DNA of 64,000 nt. It comes from Gramella sp. AN32. GTDB taxonomy: Bacteria > Bacteroidota > Bacteroidia > Flavobacteriales > Flavobacteriaceae. A program made the position numbers and the translations under genes. Under the pieces are notes generated by a model. That model was not told where the DNA came from, did not search any database, and worked only from the letters and a program-made list of their open reading frames with translations. Each line of letters opens with the position of its first letter. The stretch's first letter is position 1. Below are positions 55,084 to 62,530 of this stretch, in pieces. Location of the stretch: assembly GCF_023718305.1 (NCBI RefSeq), contig NZ_QEYO01000013.1, positions 62,001-126,000 on the forward strand. Reading direction: 5' to 3'.

Positions 55084-55096
55084 TTTCAGACTTTTG
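55064..55096 (+). terminator. Candidate terminator overlapping the AcpH stop
   Basis: A-run, then CTGAAAT (55073-55079), loop GTA, ATTTCAG (55083-55089), then AC and four T residues. The stop codon TAA lies in the loop/right arm. The stem is A/T-rich, so strength is uncertain. Confidence 0.5.
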
Positions 55097-55110
55097 TCTT
55101 GTTCGAGGTT

Positions 55111-55314
55111 TTATTTCTTACGACCGTTTCCGCCACCGCCACTTTCTTTGACAATAATCCAGTTGCCATTGATTAATTCAACTTCTTTCCAGCCTCAAAT
55201 TCTCTTAACGAATTTTAAAGAAGTGTTTTCTTCCCAATGAGCAAGTGCATAAGTCACTGTTTTCAGGACCTGAAACTTGTTCATCACTCCAAGCGATAAT
55301 CCAAATAAATGCAT
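55111..55314 (-). pseudogene. Decayed astacin-like metalloprotease fragment
   Basis: A minus-strand frame from ATG 55314 to stop 55111, interrupted by a TGA at 55195-55197. The part before it contains VTYALAHWEENTSLKFVKRI, aligned with DAIAHWESKTNIEFVKR of the intact astacin next door. The part after it reads GWKEVELINGNWIIVKESGG, aligned with GWRLVDIIDGRWTYLF, the intact protein's C-terminal end. The zinc-binding middle is missing. It appears to be a second astacin copy reduced by internal deletion plus a nonsense change. Confidence 0.6.
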
Positions 55315-55392
55315 AACGATAATTTTAAATTTTCTCTAAGTAGGTATTTAAATAAATTCGGTCTTATACTTATCCGTTAAGACACCTTAAGT

Positions 55393-55492
55393 TTTAGTCA
55401 CCTTGAGCGCAAGTCGAAAGGTCGAACAAAAACGTCTCGATTTGAGCCTGTATTGAGCGAATTCGAAATTCCCGGCGTGACAATTTAGTCAT
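55393..55492. repeat. Possible dispersed intergenic repeat
   Basis: Contains GTCACCTTGAGCGCAAGTCG and, further on, GAGCGAATTCG...CCCGGCGTGACA, which resemble the two ends of GTCA(C)...TGAGCG...GTCGAA sequences scattered through many flavobacterial genomes. Arms GTCAC and GTGAC face each other. Its G+C content is above the surroundings. The rest of 55315-55689 holds no gene that I can see. Confidence 0.35.
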
Positions 55493-55689
55493 GATTTGCC
55501 TATTTAGGTGTTTTAGCGGACAAGCTCAGTTTTTAAATTAAAGGTTATGCACAAGTTATCTAACAATGCATTTCATCGTTATTATTTACCTTTTGACTTG
55601 AGATGAAAACAAAAAAAAATCAGCACTTTTTATCTTGTTAAATTTGTGTGAAGTAATTCCCCATTGATTGTAGAGATTGTTTCAATTGA

Positions 55690-55722
55690 ACAAAATTCGG
55701 GAAAAAGATCCCCGAATTTTGT
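55690..55722 (-). terminator. Hairpin downstream of the astacin gene
   Basis: Arms ACAAAATTCGGG (55690-55701) and CCCGAATTTTGT (55711-55722) pair perfectly over 12 bases with a 9-base loop. It sits 11 bases past the astacin stop codon. On the minus strand the U-rich part lies inside the stem rather than after it. Confidence 0.65.
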
Positions 55723-55732
55723 TTAATAATTT

Positions 55733-56770
55733 TTAAAATAAATATGTCCATCTTCCATCTATAATATCAACAAGTCTCCATCCAATTATGGAATAATAAT
55801 ACCATCTGTTGAAGTTCCTTAAAACGGTAAGCCCGTTAATAGTATAATATTCACCATTAATGTAGTTCACCTCATTTGTTGATGTACCTGCGGAAGGATA
55901 CATGGTATCTATACCTTTTATATCTCCTGAAGAAAGATTATTTCGTTGTACACTAAATATAGATCCATCTGCCCTGGTAATTGTAGGCTCTCCATTCTTA
56001 GAAAAAGAGTAAGGGCTATACATCATAATAGATTCAAAATCCAGGGTTGAAGTGAATTCTTCTCCCTTATAACCGCTCTCCTCATATGTTTGGAAATTAT
56101 ATTCCATCCCACTTTTAATATTTTCAAAGTGAACTGTAATGTGTTTGTCCCTATCTACACGGCTTTGTTCATGCCATAGACCTAAGGCGTGGCCAATCTC
56201 ATGAATAGTATTTCCAGTGGTACAGTTATCACCTAAAGTAACTTCCTGTTTACTTCCAGTCATTCCTATATACGAAGAACATCCGGAACCCCTAGTAAAA
56301 TATATATAATTGGACTGTCCAGATCTCTTAACGAATTCTATATTGGTTTTAGATTCCCAGTGCGCTATAGCATCATACACTCTATCAGAATCAGATAAAC
56401 CACTATCTACGTCATAATAAACGGTATTGTCTGGCCAGTAGTTCGAAGTTCTACCAACGCTTTTTTGATCTTCGGCTTGTCCAGGCTCATATACAAGTTC
56501 AACATAGCTTTTTGAAACTTTGCTGTTTGGGAGAATTATATCACCTTGATATACGTTTTTACCATTAATCTTAGAGACAGCCATTTTTTGGCCAGCATAA
56601 TAAACTTCACTAATATTCCCTTTTTTTTCAGGATATGCAATTTCGCTTAGTTCATCAAAGTTAGCGACCTCAGCGCTTTGTTCATTTTGGGCTATTTCAT
56701 CCATTGATTCTTCGCTACAGGCAACAAATAGTAATGCCGGAGCTAACAATAACAATTTCCAATTTTTCAT
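55733..56770 (-). CDS. Astacin-family (M12A) zinc metalloprotease lipoprotein
   Basis: 345-aa secreted lipoprotein. Signal MKNWKLLLLAPALLFVACSE has lipobox FVAC. After a propeptide-like region (about 25-110), the protease domain starts near YWPDNTVYYDVDSGL. The extended zinc motif is IHEIGHALGLWHEQSRVDRD (H-E-x-x-H-x-x-G-x-x-H-E, about residues 189-208), and the Met-turn with its Tyr is SIMMYSPYSFSKNG. All catalytic residues are present. The last 45 residues (NEVNYINGEYYTINGLTVLR onward) repeat an aromatic pattern and may bind a surface. It lies beside a decayed copy and next to the tandem lipoproteins. Confidence 0.92.
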   Translation of the reverse strand: MKNWKLLLLAPALLFVACSEESMDEIAQNEQSAEVANFDELSEIAYPEKKGNISEVYYAGQKMAVSKINGKNVYQGDIILPNSKVSKSYVELVYEPGQAEDQKSVGRTSNYWPDNTVYYDVDSGLSDSDRVYDAIAHWESKTNIEFVKRSGQSNYIYFTRGSGCSSYIGMTGSKQEVTLGDNCTTGNTIHEIGHALGLWHEQSRVDRDKHITVHFENIKSGMEYNFQTYEESGYKGEEFTSTLDFESIMMYSPYSFSKNGEPTITRADGSIFSVQRNNLSSGDIKGIDTMYPSAGTSTNEVNYINGEYYTINGLTVLRNFNRWYYYSIIGWRLVDIIDGRWTYLF

Positions 56771-57212
56771 AAGTAGGATTTAATTAATTCTAAATTTAAA
56801 ATTTTTGTTAATTTTTGATTTCGGTTTAGTTTTTACAAAGTTCATTCCAATATTTTATTAAAATATTATCATAATTTTTTAACAGTCTAATTCTTACAAA
56901 AAATATTTTCTATTTGAAATTAAGAGATTTGGGATTTCTTAAAATCTTGTTGAATATATTTTAGAATTAGACGAAAGTCCTTTAAAACATAGAGCTTCCA
57001 AATAAATAAAATTTCAAAGAACCTTGTAACTAACTGAACTACAAAACCTAACATAGCTATTTGTTTGTAGTACAAAAACTTTTTCGCAAAAAAAGCTAAA
57101 AAAAAAGCTGCCTGGAAATCCAAGCAGCCATTTTATCCAAAACTAAGTTTTGAATTATAACCCGCAAAATTAGTCACCCCCCGGTTAAAAAAGTTTGTCG
57201 GGTTACATAGTT
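56771..57212. other. 442-base gap between astacin and lipoprotein 1
   Basis: A/T-rich region. The minus-strand frame at 56920-57123 (67 codons, rich in Phe, Lys and Leu) has no family or context support and overlaps the terminator of the lipoprotein gene, so I leave it out. The part near 56771-56900 should hold the astacin promoter, but no perfect TAnnTTTG was found there. Confidence 0.4.
57092..57128 (-). terminator. Intrinsic terminator of the tandem lipoprotein cluster
   Basis: On the minus strand GCTGCTTGG, loop ATTT, CCAGGCAGC (57128-57107, one mismatch) followed by nine T residues and then more T-rich sequence. It lies 85 bases past the stop of lipoprotein 1. Confidence 0.82.
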
Positions 57213-58805
57213 TTAGTTAGTAGGACAAACATTTGCCTCTAACCATACAAGAATAGGATAAACAAAATTTCCTTCTATTTGGCTATTATCATCAGATTCA
57301 TCTACACAAACCACATCGCCATCTGAAGAATCTTTTATTTTAATAACATAATGAGAAACATTAGCTGAACCTACTGTAAAGGTATAGTCAATATTACCAT
57401 CAGCATCTCGCGTTAATCCTAAAGTTCCAATATCCAAAGTGGCACTCGCATTTGCATCCACCATAGGTATTCCAGTATCCCCAGAAATTGAAGTAAAAGA
57501 AGCACCGGACTGTCCATCAATTATACCTCTAAGACAACCTTGTGGAAGAGCAGTTATGGTAAGGTCGCAAGTCGCCGGTTCCACAGTTACACCACAATTA
57601 GGATCGGTATCATCTACACAACCCTGGTTTTCATCCCCATTAAGGGTACCATCACCATCACAATCAAACGTGTTATAGAATGGGGAATCTATATCACATT
57701 TATTTGGAATTGTATCATCATCACAATCTGCCTCCGGATCTGAAGCAACACAGTCGTTTCCACCTCCACCGGTCCCTCCACCAGGATTCATCGTACCGTC
57801 GCCAGTTAATGCATCCTCACACGCTCCTAGAAGAATATGTAAATATTCATTGGTGGTTCCATCTGTATTTAGCAATCCATTTACATCATTCCAGCTTAAC
57901 TGAATTTTAACTCCTGAATTATCTATATCACCATAACTTCCAGTAGCATTCCAATCCATGGGATACACTATTAAAGTTAAATATGGCATATCATTAGCCA
58001 GGTTTGCAGGAGGACCAGGAATAACTAAACATAAAGGATCTGCCTGAAATTCTCCCTCAATCATAGAAGTAGTAGCCATTGCACTTTCCTGAGTATTAGA
58101 ATATAATTGAGTTCTATTATTTTCGCTCACTCCATAATAAAGGTCGATAGAATAATCGGCTACCCAGTGTCTCCCATCTGCGTTACAATAATTAGCAAAT
58201 AAACAAAGAGGATAGATCGTTTTAGGAATGATATCAAAGAAAACATACCCGTACTCATTGGCCATACGTCTATCGAAACAAAGCACTTCTACATCTATAT
58301 AAGGTTTTGTACCTGCAAATACTTCTGTGCTAAATGGTAAAGATTGCTCTACATATCCATCAAATTGGTCAGCATCCCCATTGGTTCTAACAGGTGCTAC
58401 CCAGATTAAGGAATTCGAACCGGAATACACTTTAAATCCTTCTAAATTCACCATTACACTTCCACCTGAAGGAATAAGGACTTTTAGATCTTCAGAATAG
58501 GCAGTAAAATAGTCGCCATTTTCACTTAATACAGCCACAGTAACTGTTTCAGAAGCTCCATTGCCTACAGAATAGGTTATTTCAACAGATGATGGTGTCT
58601 CATTTGAACAATCTGGAACCTGATCGAAATGTGCTTTAGACATAGATCTATTCGCAAGATCATTTAATACGGAGTTGAATGTTAAAACAGCAAAATCTTC
58701 TCCGGTAGGTACATCACCCAATTGCGCAGGCTCGTCTTTAGAACAACTTGCAAAGAGCAGTGTGAAAATACCGCAATAAGCTAGTAAAGTTTTAATTTTT
58801 GTCAT
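57213..58805 (-). CDS. Tandem lipoprotein 1: shared N-terminal domain plus thrombospondin type 3 repeats
   Basis: 530 aa. Signal MTKIKTLLAYCGIFTLLFAS ends in a lipobox FASC. Residues about 35-330 form a domain shared with the next two genes: ANRSMSKAHFDQVPDCS, VLIPSGGSVMVNLEGFKVYS, TKPYIDVEVLCFDRRMANEY, LFANYCNADGRHWVADYS. Then a Gly-rich linker and Asp-rich calcium-type thrombospondin 3 repeats (DPEADCDDDTIPNKCD, DCDGDGTLNGDENQGC, about 355-410). The unrelated C-terminal 115 residues look like a beta-rich module. The protein should sit on the outer membrane or cell surface. The shared domain matches no family that I can name. Confidence 0.8.
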   Translation of the reverse strand: MTKIKTLLAYCGIFTLLFASCSKDEPAQLGDVPTGEDFAVLTFNSVLNDLANRSMSKAHFDQVPDCSNETPSSVEITYSVGNGASETVTVAVLSENGDYFTAYSEDLKVLIPSGGSVMVNLEGFKVYSGSNSLIWVAPVRTNGDADQFDGYVEQSLPFSTEVFAGTKPYIDVEVLCFDRRMANEYGYVFFDIIPKTIYPLCLFANYCNADGRHWVADYSIDLYYGVSENNRTQLYSNTQESAMATTSMIEGEFQADPLCLVIPGPPANLANDMPYLTLIVYPMDWNATGSYGDIDNSGVKIQLSWNDVNGLLNTDGTTNEYLHILLGACEDALTGDGTMNPGGGTGGGGNDCVASDPEADCDDDTIPNKCDIDSPFYNTFDCDGDGTLNGDENQGCVDDTDPNCGVTVEPATCDLTITALPQGCLRGIIDGQSGASFTSISGDTGIPMVDANASATLDIGTLGLTRDADGNIDYTFTVGSANVSHYVIKIKDSSDGDVVCVDESDDNSQIEGNFVYPILVWLEANVCPTN

Positions 58806-58826
58806 AATAAAAAGTTTAGTTTAATA

Positions 58827-58844
58827 TTTAGAATGGTTAATAAA
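58827..58844 (-). repeat. Shared leader motif, copy A
   Basis: Minus strand TTTATTAACCATTCTAAA, ending 21 bases before the start codon of lipoprotein 1. Core TAACCATTCT is identical in all four copies (A-D). Confidence 0.7.
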
Positions 58845-58880
58845 AACCAGTCCGGGTTTAAACCGGACTGGTTAAGTTTT
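58841..58880. terminator. Bidirectional terminator after lipoprotein 2
   Basis: Arms AACCAGTCCGG (58845-58855) and CCGGACTGGTT (58863-58873) pair over 11 bases with a 7-base loop. On the minus strand the hairpin is followed by TTTTTA. It lies 8 bases past the stop of lipoprotein 2 and just above leader motif A, so lipoprotein 1 probably has its own promoter. Confidence 0.85.
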
Positions 58881-60473
58881 TTACTCATCACATGAAACTG
58901 CGTGGATAACAATATAGAAACTGTTATCACCAGTTGGATTAGTATAAACGAAAGATCCCTGACTTGGATTAGATTCATTATATGAATACTGTCCTGGAGC
59001 TTTAACATCATTATAAGTTGGAATGCCAGAGAACAAATCAATATGAAGTTCGGTAAAATCATATCCATCAGCATCTTCAATATCCACTTTTACATTTACT
59101 CCCACTATTGTTACGGTTGCAGTACCTACGGGCATATCCTTTTTGTATTGGTTTCCTGCTGCTGCATAGATAGTGTAAGTACCTTCACCCTGAGCAATCC
59201 ATCCCCATCTACCATTACCGTTTCCGGTATAAATATCCCTGAATTCTAATTCATCATTATTACCATAAGCAAAAGCAGTTTCACAGTTTTTGTTTCCTGC
59301 TGGCTGACATAAAGATGGAAATATATCACACTGCTCAACATCTGGCACACAGTCTCCGTTCGTATCGTCATCAGTTGGTTCACAATCTCCACCACCGGGG
59401 TTACATAAAGCTGGATACAAATCACACTGATCAACATCTGGAATACAATCTCCATTCATATCGTCATCAGTGGGTTCGCAATCTCCACCACCTGGGTTAT
59501 CATCACAGTTAATAAAAACGTGGATATACTCATTGGTTTCACCATCAGCGTTTAATAGATCTAAAACATCATTTCCAGTAAGAAATACTATAGTCATGGA
59601 TATATTATCGATATTTCCATAAGTAGCATCCCAATCTAATGGAGTAATTGTATAAGATAAGTAAGGAGTGTCCATATCTTCAAAGGGAGATTCTGGTACA
59701 ACCAAACATACTGGATCTGCATAATACTCACCATTTGCTCTCACCCCTGTTACAGGTCTGGCACCAGCTTCGGATCCATCATAAAGAACGATATCACCAT
59801 CTAAATAAGTTAGTGCAACACTATAATTTCCAACAAAGTGTCTTCCATTATCTGTACAATAGTTTGCAAAGAAGCATAATGGATAGATCGTTCCAGGAAC
59901 AATATCAAAGAATGGATATCCATATTCGTTTACCATACGTCTATCAAAACATAATACCTCAACATCAATATAAGGCTTGGTTCCCGCGTATACAGTAGTA
60001 CTAAATGGTAACGCATTATTCACATACCCATCAAATAAACCTGGGTTTCCTGCATCAGAGGGGGCAACCCAAATAAGGTTGTCTCCTGCATCATATACCA
60101 AGAATCCTTCTAGGTTTACTTCAACAGATCCTCCAGATGGAATTGCGATTTTAAGGGCTTCAGTATAGGCAGTAAAATAGCCATCTTCATCACTTAAAAT
60201 CTCTACTTCAATCGTTTGAGAAGTTCCTTCATCTACAGAAAATGTAATTTCTGCCATTGCAGGAGCTGCAGGAGAACAGTCTGGAATAGCAGCGAAATGT
60301 TGTTTACTATCACTCGCAGCCCTATTGGCAAGATTGTTTAGGACAGCTCCAAATTCTAATACCGCAGAGGTATTATCCCCTGTAACATCTACAGATGTTT
60401 CTTCTGTACTACAGGAAGTGAAAAGCAGGGCGAAAATTGCTGTCATGCCCAAGTACTTTTTAAAGTTCTTCAT
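58881..60473 (-). CDS. Tandem lipoprotein 2: shared N-terminal domain plus duplicated Asp/Cys repeats
   Basis: 530 aa. Signal MKNFKKYLGMTAIFALLFTS with lipobox FTSC. Residues about 35-330 match lipoproteins 1 and 3 (ANRAASDSKQHFAAIPDCSP, AIPSGGSVEVNLEGFLVYDA, TKPYIDVEVLCFDRRMVNEY). Two 32-residue repeats follow (CEPTDDDMNGDCIPDVDQCD and CEPTDDDTNGDCVPDVEQCD), thrombospondin-3-like and likely calcium-binding. The C-terminal 110 residues (GNGNGRWGWIAQGEGTYTIY onward) are a beta-type module not present in the other two. The paralogs thus keep a common base and change the tip. Surface location is inferred. Confidence 0.8.
   Translation of the reverse strand: MKNFKKYLGMTAIFALLFTSCSTEETSVDVTGDNTSAVLEFGAVLNNLANRAASDSKQHFAAIPDCSPAAPAMAEITFSVDEGTSQTIEVEILSDEDGYFTAYTEALKIAIPSGGSVEVNLEGFLVYDAGDNLIWVAPSDAGNPGLFDGYVNNALPFSTTVYAGTKPYIDVEVLCFDRRMVNEYGYPFFDIVPGTIYPLCFFANYCTDNGRHFVGNYSVALTYLDGDIVLYDGSEAGARPVTGVRANGEYYADPVCLVVPESPFEDMDTPYLSYTITPLDWDATYGNIDNISMTIVFLTGNDVLDLLNADGETNEYIHVFINCDDNPGGGDCEPTDDDMNGDCIPDVDQCDLYPALCNPGGGDCEPTDDDTNGDCVPDVEQCDIFPSLCQPAGNKNCETAFAYGNNDELEFRDIYTGNGNGRWGWIAQGEGTYTIYAAAGNQYKKDMPVGTATVTIVGVNVKVDIEDADGYDFTELHIDLFSGIPTYNDVKAPGQYSYNESNPSQGSFVYTNPTGDNSFYIVIHAVSCDE
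59301..59492. repeat. Two 96-base tandem repeats inside lipoprotein 2
   Basis: Units at 59301-59396 and 59397-59492 encode the two 32-residue Asp/Cys-rich repeats of lipoprotein 2. They are similar but not identical at DNA level, and in frame, so copy number could change without breaking the gene. Confidence 0.85.
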
Positions 60474-60493
60474 AATTAAATGGTTTAAATAAT

Positions 60494-60512
60494 TTTAGAA
60501 TGGTTATTTAAA
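60494..60512 (-). repeat. Shared leader motif, copy B
   Basis: Minus strand TTTAAATAACCATTCTAAA, ending 20 bases before the start of lipoprotein 2. Same TAACCATTCT core as the other copies; the left flank differs slightly. Confidence 0.65.
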
Positions 60513-60532
60513 GTGTACAACTTCAAGATTTT

Positions 60533-60562
60533 AAAAAAGCTGCATGAGATTATCATGCAGCT
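60533..60562 (-). terminator. Intrinsic terminator after lipoprotein 3
   Basis: Minus strand AGCTGCATGA, loop TAATC, TCATGCAGCT (60562-60538) then TTTTTAA. Perfect 10-base-pair stem, 10 bases past the stop codon of lipoprotein 3. Confidence 0.88.
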
Positions 60563-60572
60563 ATTACTTTTT

Positions 60573-62069
60573 CTAGTTTTCTTCTAATTCCCCGCAGGCA
60601 ACAGGAAGAGATCCTAAATAACTACCGCCATATTGGAAACCGTGGAGTACAACCGCTGTAAGATCAAGTGGACCAATATCAGAAACGGAAGGGTTACCAC
60701 CCGAGCCAAGAGTAAAAGTCCTATCATAATTGTAATATCCATCTCCATCAGCAGTCGGAAAGTCGCCATTATTCAGTGTTAGTGGTAAATATACTCCTCC
60801 ATAATCACTAGCTCCTTCACTGAGTTGAATAAATCCATCAGCATCAGCATCATCTTCAAGGGTAGGACAACTTGCATCAGCTACTCCATCACCATGAATA
60901 TGTTGAGCATGCATTTTATTAGGAGTCATATCAAAAGCAAAAATCCTTGTTCTTAATTGATTTCCCTCAAGATTTATATAAGCATATCCATTGGCTTTAA
61001 GACCTGAAACATCGCTTTTACCTTCTGGTAATGATCTTAAACATGCTTTGTAAGTCTTTTTATCATCTTCTGGATCATTAAATACTGGAGGGTTATCGCT
61101 ATCATCACAAGCATCACCAACCTGGAAATGATAATATTCCAAACGGTCTTCGCCTACGAATAAAGATTTTGCTTCTGTTTCAGTTAAAACACCTGCTCTA
61201 ACAATTCTACCTTCATCATTTCCAGCATCGTATTCTGGAGAATCTAACAAGGTAATTTCAAAATAATAGGCATCATCTTCAGAATCTGGATCATCTGGTA
61301 AAGCCACACATAAAGGTGATTCTTTATATATACCATTCTCTAAAACAGCTGTAGAAGTAAGATCATTATATATTTGGACATCTTTCGCTCCATTTACATA
61401 GGTCCATACATCTACGCTATAATTCGCCACATAATGCCTGCCACTTGGAGTACAGAAGTTTCCGAAAATACAGAAGTTGAAGATTTCTTTTTGATCGATA
61501 TCAAAGAAAACATACCCATACTCATTAGCCATACGCCTGTCAAAACAAAGTACTTCCACATCTATATATGGCTTTGTACCTGAATAAACAGTAGTATCAA
61601 ATGGTAATGCTTTATTAACATACCCATCAAATAAACCTGGATCCCCTTCCTCAGATGGAGCTATCCAAATCATATTATCACCAGCATCATAAACGATAAA
61701 TCCTTCCAAAGTTATCACAGCATTACCACCAGTAGTTGAAATTTTCAAATCTTCAGTGTAAGCAGTATAATAACTTGATCCATCATTCAGGATTTCAACT
61801 TCAATTGTTTTTGAAGTTCCACCGTTAACAGAGAAAGTGATCTCTGCCATGGCGGGCATTTCACTAGAACAATCAGGGATTGTATTAAAGTGTAGTTTAG
61901 AATCACTTGCAGCTCTATTGGCTAGATTATTTAAAAGCGCTCCAAATTCTAAAGTTGCAGTTTCCGTACCTGCGGGATCTTGACTTGAACTTTCCTCCTC
62001 TTTACTACAGGAGGTGAACAGCAATGAAATCGCGGCAAAAATTGTTAGTAAAAAATTAGTTCTTTTCAT
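60573..62069 (-). CDS. Tandem lipoprotein 3: shared N-terminal domain plus CHRD-like C-terminus
   Basis: 498 aa. Signal MKRTNFLLTIFAAISLLFTS with lipobox FTSC. The shared domain again covers about residues 35-300 (ANRAASDSKLHFNTIPDCSS, TKPYIDVEVLCFDRRMANEY, IFGNFCTPSGRHYVANYS). There are no thrombospondin repeats. Instead, about residues 330-498 read KACLRSLPEGKSDVSGLKAN, then MTPNKMHAQHIHGDGVADAS and LTAVVLHGFQYGGSYLGSLP. The paired His motifs resemble CHRD domains (HIHG). It is the most upstream of the three genes and closest to the LuxR-type regulator. Function unknown; surface location inferred. Confidence 0.78.
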   Translation of the reverse strand: MKRTNFLLTIFAAISLLFTSCSKEEESSSQDPAGTETATLEFGALLNNLANRAASDSKLHFNTIPDCSSEMPAMAEITFSVNGGTSKTIEVEILNDGSSYYTAYTEDLKISTTGGNAVITLEGFIVYDAGDNMIWIAPSEEGDPGLFDGYVNKALPFDTTVYSGTKPYIDVEVLCFDRRMANEYGYVFFDIDQKEIFNFCIFGNFCTPSGRHYVANYSVDVWTYVNGAKDVQIYNDLTSTAVLENGIYKESPLCVALPDDPDSEDDAYYFEITLLDSPEYDAGNDEGRIVRAGVLTETEAKSLFVGEDRLEYYHFQVGDACDDSDNPPVFNDPEDDKKTYKACLRSLPEGKSDVSGLKANGYAYINLEGNQLRTRIFAFDMTPNKMHAQHIHGDGVADASCPTLEDDADADGFIQLSEGASDYGGVYLPLTLNNGDFPTADGDGYYNYDRTFTLGSGGNPSVSDIGPLDLTAVVLHGFQYGGSYLGSLPVACGELEEN

Positions 62070-62098
62070 GAGTTTTTTTTAAAAAAATTAGTTAATAA

Positions 62099-62115
62099 AT
62101 AGAATGGTTAATAAA
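62099..62115 (-). repeat. Shared leader motif, copy C
   Basis: Minus strand TTTATTAACCATTCTAT, ending 29 bases before the start of lipoprotein 3. Confidence 0.65.
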
Positions 62116-62262
62116 TGTTTTTTGACAGTTCTCTCCCAGGAGAAAAACAGTATTTTTCAAAATTTTCAATTCGTAATTGAGGATTTAAACAGTGAATTTC
62201 TGCTTTGAATGTGAAGTGTCTTTTATTCTTTCATAGTTTTAAGGTTTAGTAACGGTTAATAA

Positions 62263-62280
62263 TTTAGAATGGTTAATAAA
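62263..62280 (-). repeat. Shared leader motif, orphan copy D
   Basis: Minus strand TTTATTAACCATTCTAAA, identical to copy A, but not in front of an intact gene. Directly after it (62262-62244) comes a looser copy, TTATTAACCGTTACTAAAC. The next ATG is 28 bases away and stops after three codons. Confidence 0.6.
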
Positions 62281-62472
62281 TAATTATATGTAATACATGT
62301 GTGAAAATAAAATATAAATTTCCATAAAGCTTAAGTAGATATAAGCTTGAACTTAAATTTTATTATTGTGAAGATTTGGGGGCCTTGGGGGCATGATTTT
62401 ATTGAGAAGAACTTAGGGGTGACTTCCTTTTTTAAATCGATATAAAAGTAGCTGGTTTTTTCTGATTCTTAT

Positions 62473-62490
62473 ATGGGGGAAATCCCCCAT
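62473..62490. promoter_or_regulatory. Perfect 18-base inverted repeat
   Basis: ATGGGGGAAATCCCCCAT: eight-base arms ATGGGGGA and TCCCCCAT around AA. It lies 40 bases past the stop of the LuxR-type gene. It could be part of a terminator, but no clean T-run follows on the minus strand, so an operator is also possible. Confidence 0.45.
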
Positions 62491-62530
62491 TTGCATACAT
62501 TAAGACTCCATTATCAAATATTTAACATAA

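Larger units (their letters stand above)
62070..62530. other. 461-base upstream region of the lipoprotein cluster
   Basis: No gene. It holds two copies of the leader motif (C and D), two direct copies of TTGGGGGC nine bases apart (62376-62383 and 62385-62392), and a G/C-rich inverted repeat (62473-62490). After motif D a minus-strand ATG at 62234 gives only Met-Lys-Glu and a stop, in the same layout as the true lipoprotein starts. The region probably carries the promoter and control sites of the cluster. Confidence 0.5.

Noticed and set aside
56920..57123. Minus-strand 67-codon frame between astacin and lipoprotein 1
   Set aside because: It overlaps the terminator hairpin of lipoprotein 1 and is made of A/T-rich codons without any motif.
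58802..59455. Minus-strand frames of 92 and 69 codons overlapping lipoprotein 2
   Set aside because: They are in other frames of the repeat-rich coding sequence, and their translations only mirror the Asp/Cys repeats.
59301..59492. Possible CRISPR-like array
   Set aside because: Only two adjoining 96-base units with no spacers, and they encode protein repeats in frame.
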